Shown here: piece by piece, positions 10,601 to 16,937 of the stretch
Layout of the letters: each line of letters begins with the position of its first letter
Numbering within the stretch: the first letter of the stretch is position 1
Source: Symbiodinium natans
Taxonomy: Eukaryota; Sar; Dinophyceae; Suessiales; Symbiodiniaceae
DNA: 62,000 nt
NCBI GenBank assembly: GCA_905221605.1
Contig: CAJNDS010001879.1
Location: forward strand, 304,291-366,290
Direction: 5' to 3'
Program-made: the position numbers and the translations under genes
The notes under the pieces: model-generated
What the model was told of the DNA's origin: nothing
Seen by the model: only the letters and a program-made list of their open reading frames with translations
Databases searched by the model: none

Positions 10601-11322
10601 CTGAGGGGTATCTGGGCAGCTTCAGCATCACCACGGCAGACAAGGAGTAGGGCAACTTTCGAAGATTAAAACATCAGCTTCAGCAGCTTCAGGTCTAGAA
10701 TACACCCTGAACCCGTAAATCTAATGCTAAGATTCGCTCGACCATCTCCCTGCAAGAAGGAAGCCTCGTTTGTGCAAGGAATCGGTTCCCGTCGCGGACG
10801 ATTTATTGCCGCCTGTAGAGAGAAAGTCGAAGATGCTGTCAGTTCTCTTTATCCTAAAGCCTAAGCCCCAAGCCCTAAATTATGTTGTTTGGGGTTCCCA
10901 TTCTAACGCAAGAAAAACCTTGCATTTTAAGGCACCCCAGAAGGGACCATGTATAGGTTTTTTACGGGAGGGGGTTCATGGGGGGGTAGGAACCTAGGGA
11001 GCCTTAGGGTTTAGGGCGACTGAGCGAGTTGTGGGAGTATGAGGGGGCCTTGGGTTACACACCCTAAACCCTAAACCCTATAACCCTACCACCTTACAAC
11101 CCTATAAACTTTAAACTGTAAGCCCTATAACCCTGTAACCCTATAACCCCATAACCCTACAACTATAACCCTATGACCCTATAACCCTATAAACTATCAA
11201 CCCTAAACCCTACATGTTCCTTTTTTTCAGGCCTCCGGCTCCAGGGCAACCGCCTGTCCTCCGCTGAGCAGAGGGCCTTCCTTGCCTCCTTGCAGGCCTG
11301 TTTTGGGGGCCCTAAACCCTAA
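1398..11322 (+). CDS. Multi-exon leucine-rich-repeat (RNI-like) protein gene
   Basis: About 14 short plus-strand exons encode leucine-rich repeats of the ribonuclease-inhibitor type, with strand motifs such as LVALDLSAN, LERLDLAGN and LRLQGN followed by helices rich in Leu and Ala. Such proteins are binding scaffolds; the partner is unknown here. Exon boundaries follow AG acceptors with GT or GC donors. Codon phase agrees across several junctions: 1398-1453 to 1955-2030 to 2700-2739 to 3313-3357; 5419-5502 to 5971-6022; the exon ending 6309 to 6695; and 6941-7215 to 7786-7823 to 8415. Other junctions (3357 to 3999, 6022 to 6248, 6769 to 6941, 8482 to 9355, 9433 to 11231) do not close in phase, so small exons are missing or unusual donors are used. 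The true start is not located. The last exon reaches a TAA inside a CCCTAAA array. Introns hold telomere-like arrays and small transposons. Confidence 0.6.
1955..2030 (+). CDS. LRR gene exon with GC donor
   Basis: The frame contains ASSLHAAVALARATRPL. The donor is GCAAGT at 2031, the usual strong context for GC-AG introns. The two spare bases complete an Ala codon with the first base of the exon at 2700. Confidence 0.55.
2044..2241. mobile_element. Family A element, copy A3, split by a telomere-repeat insertion
   Basis: The left half is 2044-2067 and the right half 2148-2241. Joining them gives the family consensus at the junction without loss of a base. The intervening 80 bp (2068-2147) are TTTAGGG-type repeats. 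A 9-bp internal duplication lies near 2222-2230. Allowing for both, the original length is 109 bp. It lies in the intron after the exon ending at 2030. Confidence 0.75.
2068..2147 (+). repeat. TTTAGGG array inserted into a family A element
   Basis: Degenerate TTTAGGG units start and stop sharply inside an otherwise intact palindromic element, which shows that the array arrived after the element did. Confidence 0.8.
2264..2421. mobile_element. Family C element, copy C1
   Basis: Terminal inverted repeats TACTTGGAGGTTC and GAACCTCCAAGTA enclose an AT-rich core with repeated TTATAAG motifs. Related copies lie at 3617-3886, 8281-8367, 25478-25512 and 27926-28007. Confidence 0.65.
2653..2676. repeat. 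C24 homopolymer
   Basis: Uninterrupted run of 24 C just upstream of the LRR exon at 2700. It could act as an unusual pyrimidine tract. Confidence 0.95.
2700..2739 (+). CDS. LRR gene exon, strand segment
   Basis: Encodes RLRLRGRDLASPE between acceptor TTGAG and donor GTCGAT. With the neighbouring exons it gives a continuous repeat: PLARLRLRGRDLASPE followed by AALRPLEQLEAFLVE. Confidence 0.55.
2893..2962. mobile_element. Family E element fragment
   Basis: CTTAGTAGGGAATGAGGGAA followed by a GGTACCCT block matches one half of the complete copy at 23810-23897. The other end has decayed. Confidence 0.45.
3313..3357 (+). CDS. LRR gene exon, helix segment
   Basis: Fifteen codons, AALRPLEQLEAFLVE, between acceptor GTGCAG and a GC donor (GCATGG). 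The codon phase matches the exon ending at 2739. A short GC-rich open stretch at 3531-3590 may be another exon but does not look like an LRR. Confidence 0.5.
3617..3886. mobile_element. Family C element, copy C2, carrying a nested element
   Basis: Begins TACTTGGAGGTTCATGG and ends TCCTCCAAGTA. It is longer than copy C1 because a second inverted-repeat element is inserted at 3742-3865. Confidence 0.6.
3742..3865. mobile_element. Nested element with TACAGGGTGGGGCCCCC ends
   Basis: Ends TACAGGGTGGGGCCCCC and GGGGGCCCCACCCTGTA are inverted repeats around a TTATAAG-rich core. It lies entirely inside copy C2, so it inserted later. Confidence 0.65.
3999..4047 (+). CDS. LRR gene exon (tentative)
   Basis: Encodes LEDCTLEVNGFQQLRK, a good RNI-type pattern, after acceptor TTTGAG at the end of a TTTAGGG array and before a possible GC donor. 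Phase from the previous exon is not resolved. Confidence 0.4.
4048..5418. other. Long intron or intergenic stretch with microsatellite
   Basis: Contains an 18-G run at 4078-4095, telomere-like arrays near 4160 and 4845-4912, an imperfect (TA)n tract at 4577-4652, and CA/TA-rich sequence at 5190-5340. No exon could be supported. Confidence 0.6.
5419..5502 (+). CDS. LRR gene exon
   Basis: Acceptor CCCAG at 5414-5418 and donor GTGGAA at 5503. The frame reads FLRCPLGALPSGLVELAPRA and continues to an Arg-Gly-Arg. It leaves two bases that form a Ser codon with the exon at 5971, extending the repeat into LRACGLEAEAL. Confidence 0.5.
5571..5668. repeat. TATAT / TATTA microsatellite
   Basis: Low-complexity AT repeats, including several TATTATAT-like units, inside the intron after the exon ending at 5502. 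Confidence 0.9.
5823..5886. mobile_element. Family F element, partial copy
   Basis: The right end TTAGTATAAGGGGGAACATC matches the full copies at 10029-10132 and 27012-27093. The left end is missing. Confidence 0.45.
5971..6022 (+). CDS. LRR gene exon
   Basis: Encodes LRACGLEAEALSELGTA with acceptor CTGAAG and a canonical GTGAGG donor. A GC donor ten bases further on is an alternative. It joins in phase with the exon ending at 5502. Confidence 0.55.
6248..6309 (+). CDS. LRR gene exon
   Basis: Encodes TLPELSATELLAALPNAGAA. The donor GTGAAG at 6310 leaves one base that completes a Ser codon with the exon at 6695. The 5' boundary is uncertain: the open frame extends upstream to about 6221 (CFWDFGR). 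Confidence 0.5.
6695..6769 (+). CDS. LRR gene exon with LxxLDLSxN motif
   Basis: Acceptor CCTTCAG and donor GTGGGA. The frame contains AMSLVALDLSANRLT, the clearest LRR strand motif of the gene. Confidence 0.6.
6941..7215 (+). CDS. LRR gene exon interrupted by palindromic element A4
   Basis: Acceptor CTTCGCAG at 6933-6940. The frame reads AWLFVDWIHHAGRAWPEVG up to 7000. It is broken by the 155-bp element at 7001-7155 and resumes after the second TAG with RAWMLWPFASSTPERLMHAG. Removing the element plus one TAG (158 nt) rejoins both halves in one frame. A GC donor at 7216 leaves two bases, which fit the exon at 7786. Unspliced, the element shifts the frame. Confidence 0.45.
7001..7155. mobile_element. 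Family A element, copy A4, inside a coding exon
   Basis: Ends CCGAAAGGGTCCATGTAC and GGACCCTTCGGG, flanked by TAG at 6998-7000 and 7156-7158. It is longer than the 109-bp form because the middle holds extra rearranged element sequence. See the exon entry and the introner finding. Confidence 0.8.
7786..7823 (+). CDS. LRR gene exon
   Basis: Encodes LALLQLDDCALH between acceptor GACCGAG and a GC donor (GCCTTTTG). Its spare base completes a Gly with the exon at 8415, giving DDCALHGALSLEDL. Confidence 0.55.
8281..8367. mobile_element. Family C element, copy C3 (decayed)
   Basis: Starts TACTTGGAGGTTCATGGGCA and continues with the GGTTATAAGTACC motifs of the family. The distal end is lost. Confidence 0.45.
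8415..8482 (+). CDS. LRR gene exon, helix segment
   Basis: Acceptor CTCTTCAG. Encodes ALSLEDLSQLARALARS and continues APAV. It ends at GT donors at 8480 or 8483. The intron begins directly with TTTAGGG-type repeats. Confidence 0.55.
9034..9048. repeat. G-run
   Basis: Guanine homopolymer of about 15 bases, one of several in this window (also near 3380, 4078, 22771, 23149 and 26757). Confidence 0.9.
9074..9175. mobile_element. Family D element, copy D1
   Basis: Shares the block GGGAATCCCAGCTCTAATCA and the terminal GTTCCAACTTTCTGGAG with copies at 19340-19426 and 28045-28154. Confidence 0.6.
9355..9433 (+). CDS. LRR gene exon with LERLDLAGN motif
   Basis: Acceptor TTCTTACCAG. The frame reads LERLDLAGNALRREG then LLAVARTLTE, a full RNI-type repeat. 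The donor is probably the GT at 9434, followed at once by TTTAGGG repeats. Phase to the neighbouring exons is not closed. Confidence 0.6.
9658..9676. repeat. T19 homopolymer
   Basis: Uninterrupted T run at the end of a long TTTAGGG array. A poly(T) tract beside an array could be the tail of a retro-copied insertion on the minus strand, or simple slippage. Confidence 0.85.
10029..10132. mobile_element. Family F element, full copy F1
   Basis: Inverted ends TTGGGATGTTCCCC and GAGAACATCCCAA enclose a core with GGGATTATA and a G-run. Fragments of the same family lie at 5823-5886, 12536-12614 and 22771-22833. Confidence 0.65.
10133..11230. other. Intron-like stretch, possible extra LRR exon
   Basis: Telomere-like arrays alternate with unique sequence. 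At 10237-10310 one frame ends in HVQDLGLERRL and could belong to the LRR gene, but its splice sites are weak. At 10770-10990 there is only an open frame without recognisable content. Confidence 0.4.
11231..11322 (+). CDS. LRR gene, probable last exon
   Basis: A strong T-tract plus CAG precedes the exon. It encodes LRLQGNRLSSAEQRAFLASL then QACFGG, and the frame stops at a TAA (11320-11322) supplied by the CCCTAAA array that follows. If a GC donor after 11295 is used instead, the gene continues. Confidence 0.55.
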
Positions 11323-12344
11323 AACCCTAAAAACCCCAAAAACCCTGAAAACCCTGAAAACCCTAGAAACCCTAAAACCCTAAACCCGTGTCTTCTCCCG
11401 TGTGCTCGCAGTCTTGTTTGCCCCTTTGTTTGATTACTTTGCTCACTTGCTAGAACTGTTATGCACGCGGCTTTCTCGCTCTGTGCTGATTTTCTATCCA
11501 CGTCTTCTCAAACATGTCACACTCTTAGTTCGCCCTATACCCGTGAAGAAACTGCACGCCTTAGCAATTACTAGGGATGAGCCTGCCAGCCTGCCAGAAC
11601 CTTAACCCGAACCCACACCCACCCCTGCAACCCCGGCGCCCCTGCTGCACCCTTAAACCCCTACAAACCCCTCTAAACACTAAACGCTAAACCCTCAACC
11701 CTGTATATGCCCCTATCGAGCCCTCCGAGGCCGCCACCTCGCGACGCCTCGCTGGCGCATTCTGCCCGCCGGGCTGCAAGTGCAACCCCGCCGGGAGGGG
11801 GTTTAGGGTGTAGAGTGTAGGGTTTAGGGTTTACGGTTTAGGGCCTAGGGTTTAGGGTTTTTACTTAGGGATTATACGTTTAAAAAGTGCTTAGGGTTCA
11901 TAGGGTTTCTAGGGTTTTGTAGGTTTCTGTAGGGTTGCGTAGGATTTGTAGGGTTCGTAGGGTGTATGGGGTTTATAGGGCTGGAAGCTCTCATAGGCCT
12001 TAATTAGGGTGCATCGGGCCTTGTTGGGTTTTTAGGGCTTACAGGGCTTGCTTTAGGGTTTGGGATTTCGGGCTAGGGTCAATGCAGTCCAGGCTTTAGG
12101 GCTTATTGGGGGAGGGTTGTGGCTTGTAAAGGGCACTGGTAGCTTAGAGGCTGATCACTTGCGCTGGTTTTGCTTTGTGGTGTTTTCGGAGCTCTGGCTG
12201 GGCTTGAGGATTGTAGGCCTATAGGGTCATTTGTTTCTTTGTCAGGGTAGATGTGTGGATCTCTGTGTGTCGTGCGTCTGCCCATATCCCGAACAGTGTC
12301 TAGAAGCCTGCGCCCTGCTACTGCGCGTAGTATAGGGGCCTTTA
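11323..12344. other. Spacer with decayed telomere-like repeats
   Basis: CCCTAAA and TTTAGGG derivatives flank unique GC-rich patches. A patch at 11729-11785 reads AATSRRLAGAFCPPGC in one frame but lacks further support. No gene is called. Confidence 0.5.
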
Positions 12345-12427
12345 CAATTAAGACTAGGGTTTTGGGGGGTTATTATAGTATAATTGCAAAGGGACCCTAA
12401 AGGAATAATATTAGTAGTTCTTCCGAC
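12345..12427. mobile_element. Family B element, copy B1
   Basis: Core CATAAAGGGACC-like block plus GGAATA and TATTAGTA motifs. It aligns over about 83 bp with 43497-43579 (same strand) and with 16440-16528 (opposite strand). The ends form imperfect inverted repeats of the type AATTAGAATAG. Confidence 0.6.
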
Positions 12428-13759
12428 ACCTATATTACCCCCCGCCCCGTCGGCAGGTGCTTCGAAGGCCGCGGCGAAGTTATGTGAGCGACGTCCACCT
12501 TGCCTGCGTCTGTGGGAGGGAGGCTTGGGCCCTAAACCAGTGAGTAATAGGGATTATAATAGGGGGTACTATACTCGCTACTAAGGACTATTGGTATAAG
12601 GGGGAACATCCCAAATTTACAGCTTCGGCTGGGTGTTTGGACTGCGGCTTTTTAGAAGTTCGCACGTCTTTGAAGCTGCGCACGTTCCGCGCAATGTCCT
12701 TCTTGCATTGTTCAGGACATGCTCAGCCGCGCAGCTGAGAAGAACGTCTTCATTCCGGCAGTAGAAGTCACCTCGACGGACCTATATAGCTCCGGTTGGT
12801 GAAGCGTCGGGTGGTTTACGGCTTGGGGCTCAGGGCATGCGAGCTCAGGTTTCAAGTCAAAGCTGGGTAGGTTAAGTCCTTCAATGTCGCTCAGGGATGG
12901 GTTGGAAGCATGGTACGTCTTCTTGCTTCGGACTGCATGTTTCTCACGCACGCACACACACAGACAGAGCAATTGTGCTGCGATACCCGATACCCGAATG
13001 AAGCCCTAAAACTTACTTCCCACCAGAACCTTCGCTGTTCTCCTGTGTCTCCGTCTTGGCACAAACAAGCACAAGGACATCGACGAAGACCTGGTGGGCA
13101 GCTTTGCTGAGAAGGCGCTGCTGGTGAAAGCGGAAGTGGGAGCGAGATGCAGAGGCAGAGAGGGAGGGAGCAACTTTCGACTGGAGAAGAAGAAGAAGAA
13201 GTTGCCAACAGAGCGCTTGTTTTGTTATTGACGACCATTAAAAACAAGCAGCCAAGAAGTCCAGTTTCCAAGACCAACGGCAGGTTTGATGGAATATGAA
13301 GAATAAGTGCGATGCCACGGATGCTGGAAGTCGAGAGCCTTGTGCAAGAGGGGGCGAAGCGATGCAAAACCACACAACTTTTCTTGAGCACTCGGGGACA
13401 GGGGAGAAATTGCCGGCCACTGTCAAGTCTTGTTTCATTGATGAAGGTTTCAGCCTGGAGGTAGAATCGGGTACAGAAGACCTCACAGCACTGGAAATGA
13501 GAAGGTAGTGAGAGTTTGGACGAATACTTGAAAGTGAGATCGTGATGTTCAGTGAAAGAGAGCGACAGAGCGAGGGCGAACCAGAAACCAGCAGGGAGGC
13601 AGCAGGCGACACAGAGACGCGTAGGGAACCCAGACAGACAAAGGAACACGCACGAGCACCACCAGGACGGATGAGATGTAAACAACATTGTTTGCAGCAT
13701 GACGTGCGTACCGTTTGCAGCACATGTCAACCTCGAAGACAGGTCTGTAGACTGGCAGC
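12428..13759. other. Stretch without a supported gene
   Basis: 12536-12614 is a family F fragment. Two exon-like patches were seen on the plus strand: 12458-12530 (frame with SYVSDVHLACVCGREAW) and 12717-12785 (frame DMLSRAAEKNVFIPAVEVTS), each after a CAG acceptor. A 279-codon minus-strand frame at 12891-13730 has low-complexity Ser/Leu/Cys composition and no recognised domain, so I do not call it. Confidence 0.4.
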
Positions 13760-15336
13760 ATGGCCTCAGGAAGAGTCGCCCCAGGCGTTCTTGCTTCGTG
13801 TGTATGGCTGTGGTCCATATGGTGTTTGCCAGTCGCAGATCGGGCCTTTGTGTCCTTCAGCGCCGCATACCCTCAACAAACTGCTTTGAACTCCAGATAT
13901 GCGGTGGTGCGGAGAGTGCGGGAGAAAAAGGTTCGAGGTGAAGGACGCAAGCAGATTGACACGAGGAAGGCGCAAGTTAGAGCCAAAAAAGGCGCCCATT
14001 TCAAGGGTATGCTGACTGACTTGAGCAAGGCAGCGTAAAAGGGCGATATCAAGGGTGCCGAGGCCATTTTCGCAACGCTCACGTCCATGGAAGGTGAGTT
14101 CGTAGTGGAATCTCGGACAGTCAATAAGCTCATTCTGGCAGCAGCACATGGTGGTGATATCTCCAAAGCCAAGCATTGGTTTGAGCGGCTCATTCTTGAT
14201 TTTGATCTCAAGCCAGATGTTACCATTTTCACCAGTATGATCACAGCTGGTGCCAAGTACGGAGACGTCGAATTCGCAGAAGAGTGGTTCGAAGCTATGC
14301 AGTTCTATCAGGTTTCGCCAACTGTTGCATCGTACGGCGCTGTAATCCTTGCAGCTGCCAACGCACAAGATCTGGCTGCAGCAGAGAAGTGGTTTGGGAA
14401 GATGGAGGAACATGGTCTGCAAGCCAACCAGATCATTTTCAATACGGCTGCTTGGCAAGGATTCCACTAGCTGTGCAGGGGTTCAGAGATAGGCTCGAGC
14501 TTTCATCAGAAGGTCTTCCTGTGCTTTTTTTGAAAATTCCGCGCCCGCCGCGAGCCAGCTTCTTGTGTTGCTGCAATCACTATTGGGGCGCATGACTCTG
14601 GCTCAGGTCATGAGTGCTGCAGCAAAGGCTGCAGACGTAGCAGCTTGCGAAGCATGGTTCCACAAGATGAAGGAAGCGCTTTTTGTTCCGACTGAGGTTG
14701 AGTTTACCACCTTAATCAATGCAGCCAAAGAAGCCGGCAATTATGAAAAGGCATCGGAATATTTCAGTGCCTTCCGTCAGCAAGGGCTCCATCCAACAGA
14801 CATCATAATGGATGCCCTGATTGGCGCAGCAGCCAATGCAAGACAGCCTGACGAAGCTGTAAGGGTGCTTGAACAGATGAGGTCTTTCAAGGTCACGCCT
14901 TCGCATAGATGCTACGGCACCGTCATGAATGCGTGGTTCAAGACGAAAGATGCGTTGCAGGTAATGAAAACTATGAGACAGATGCAAGAAGCCGGGTACA
15001 AGCGTAGTGTTGTGGACTACACCATGACCATGAGCGCGCTGGCACATTATCCCAAAGGGTCCATGTACCTATACAGTATATACTTGGGCCTTAAAGGGGT
15101 TCCCATATAGTAGCTTTAGGGCCCAAGTATATGCTATATGGGTACATGGACCCTTAGGGTATCAAAGGCAAAAGGACATTGAGCAGCTGCTTCGCGAGAT
15201 GATTTCCGAGCAGACTTACCCAAACTCTAGAACAATTCAGACGTTGAAGCAAAGCCTTGGCCAACAGCGCTACCAGGAGCTTAGCCGGGAGCTTTTCTTG
15301 GAAAGACGGTTCGACAAAGTCACAAGCCAATCCTGA
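13760..15336 (+). CDS. Pentatricopeptide-repeat (PPR) protein, disrupted
   Basis: PPR proteins are helical-repeat RNA binders that usually act on organelle transcripts. The first ATG (13760) follows an in-frame TAG. Exon 1 (13760-14446) begins with a hydrophobic stretch (about residues 9-25) and then basic residues, compatible with organelle import. Clear 35-residue repeats follow, for example VNKLILAAAHGGDISKAKHW and FTTLINAAKEAGNYEKASEY. Intron 14447-14606 (GC-AG) removes a frame break and joins NQIIFNT to VMSAAAKAAD, a normal PPR junction. Exon 2 (14607-15050) is cut by element A5. After removal of 112 nt the frame continues through 15163-15336 to TGA, giving about 434 codons. Oddities: one TAA at 14036-14038 inside the repeat region, and the element. 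Either the gene is a recent pseudogene, or the element is spliced and the TAA is an error or edited. Confidence 0.75.
14036..14038 (+). other. In-frame TAA inside the PPR reading frame
   Basis: The codons on both sides are clearly PPR-like (HFKGMLTDLSKAA before, KGDIKGAEAIFATL after) and in the same frame. No plausible intron removes the codon. Translation could restart at the ATG at 14087. Confidence 0.8.
14447..14606 (+). other. GC-AG intron of the PPR gene (160 nt)
   Basis: Starts GCTGCTTGG and ends TCTGGCTCAG. Removal restores a continuous PPR repeat in phase 0. A pyrimidine-rich stretch lies near 14512-14530. This is the best-supported intron of the window because both flanks are recognisable protein repeats. 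Confidence 0.75.
15051..15159. mobile_element. Family A element, copy A5, inside the PPR exon
   Basis: A 109-bp near-palindrome with ends CCCAAAGGGTCCATGTAC and, on the other strand, CCCTAAGGGTCCATGTAC, flanked by TAT at 15048-15050 and 15160-15162. Precise removal to one TAT reopens the PPR frame. A canonical GT-AG alternative, 15059-15167 (109 nt), also keeps the frame and changes only a few residues. Confidence 0.85.
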
Positions 15337-16439
15337 AGACACATCTCGGAGGCTTCCTTGTCTGCATCAAGATTCCCACAACTAGTGGCCAAAAAGGCTT
15401 CAACCCGAAACTGACAGAAAAGTTGCTGTCGGTCATGTTGCCCAATATCCCGGGAGATGGCACTTCTCCCGTTCATGCGTTTATACAGTTTCAAGTTTTG
15501 CACAGTGATGCCGTATGCAGCGAAAGGTCTCAACATGCCAGCCAGAATGCTGATAAAAACCAAGACCCTTGCAGTGCAGCTTTCGCTCAGTGCACCATGC
15601 TATTCAGTCAGAAATCGTGTTGCCTCTGGTTACCCTGGTGCTTCGAAGTCGTGGATTCTTGCAACGTTCTGCTAAAATTATAAAGCAGCCCTACACCTGT
15701 GACTCAACTTTAGTCTTAGAAATGTTAAGTCCTGCACCTGCCTCGGGTCACATACGCAAGCAGATGACGGCTCCCAAGCTTACCCTGCAACTTCTCAGCA
15801 CCGATCCTTCAGTCAATTAGGCTGCAAAGTGATACCTTCCCGCACACTCTATTTTGAGCTCCACTTCATACCTATCCAAACACCATTGTCCGCATCATTG
15901 ATTGAACCAATGCTTACGTCTGGGTCAGGTGCTCACCATTCATGCTGCGGGCGATGGTGCGGAGATTCTGAAAGCCGAGCACTCGAAACATTCTGTTCGG
16001 GCTCTTTCAATGTTTAGGGGTGGGGTAAGAGTGGGAGCTGCTTGGAAGACGCTGCTGGCTCTGTGGCCGCCTGCAGTTGCACTACGCTCAAAGACTCGCG
16101 TACTCCGGCTCCTTTTTTGTTGAGACTGTAACATTGCCCTGAATCCCGTGCACGCGCATGTCCAAGGCTTGAGTCTTCGCCCGCCGCGACTCCACGGTCA
16201 CCAGGTCGGGGCGAGAGGGTGAATGGGATTTTCAAGTTCGGCTTGTTCCTGTGTTCTGCTGAATTTGGGTTAGAGAAGACTCCAAGCTGTATCTTTGTCA
16301 GGAACGATGTGGAACACGATGGCTTGCTCGAAGCATGGCACCGCCGTGCGCATTCGAGGGCGAAAATGCTGCTTCCAAGATGCTAAGATGGACACATGGC
16401 AAGCTGGCTGACCTCCGCGGCCCGACCACCGGCTAAGGG
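15337..16439. other. Downstream of the PPR gene, no gene called
   Basis: Probably 3' untranslated or intergenic sequence. Several open frames exist on both strands without recognisable domains. There are no telomere-like arrays here. Confidence 0.5.
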
Positions 16440-16528
16440 GTCGAATGATTACGAATAGTATTCCCTTACAGTTCCTTCTATATATCTATGCTAGATTACC
16501 CCCGAAAACCCTATTCTAATTATTCAGG
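16440..16528. mobile_element. Family B element, copy B2 (reverse orientation)
   Basis: The reverse complement aligns with 12345-12427 and 43497-43579 along the whole length. The ends are GAATAATTAGAATAGGG and TCGAATGATTACGAATAG, imperfect inverted repeats. Confidence 0.6.
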
Positions 16529-16870
16529 CCCCTAATATTACCGTCTGCACCGGCTCAAGAGGAAAGCGTAGCGCTGCCCAATGAGCCATCAAGAATTCAG
16601 AATCTAGCCGAGGTAGCCGACTGCACCTTCGCTCGAGGACTTGATTCTAGCCGGGGCGTCTAAACCCCAAATCCTAGAAGTCATGAAGCTCCCTCCTGCA
16701 GACCTCGACGCTCGCGCGTCGAGCCCCTGACCTACTCAGTTACCACCCCACGAAGCAAAACTCAGAACTGAGAGTTGGACAGAATACTAGGGGCCCTGAA
16801 CCCCCAAAATGGGCACCAATCCCCTCCGCAAACCCTAGACCCCAAGCCCTATAAACCCTAAACCCTACAG
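16529..16870. other. Possible first exon of the NYN gene
   Basis: After CAG at the end of element B2 a plus-strand frame runs to about 16660 and includes EESVALPNEPSRIQNLAEVA. A GT donor is available after the Ala-Glu. It looks protein-coding but has no phase link to the next exon. Confidence 0.35.
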
Positions 16871-16937
16871 ACTCCCCGCCCGCCTCTCCGACTTGGCGCC
16901 GGGCGTCATGCGATCATGGCTTACCCAGGAGGCGGAC
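16871..16937 (+). CDS. NYN-gene exon candidate
   Basis: After acceptor CCCTACAG the frame reads LPARLSDLAPGVMRSWLTQ. The donor is unclear: GA at 16929 would match the next exon in phase, GC at 16939 would not. Confidence 0.4.

Noticed and set aside
12891-13730. 279-codon minus-strand frame
   Set aside because: Ser/Leu/Cys-rich composition, overlapping open frames on both strands, no domain. Probably chance openness.
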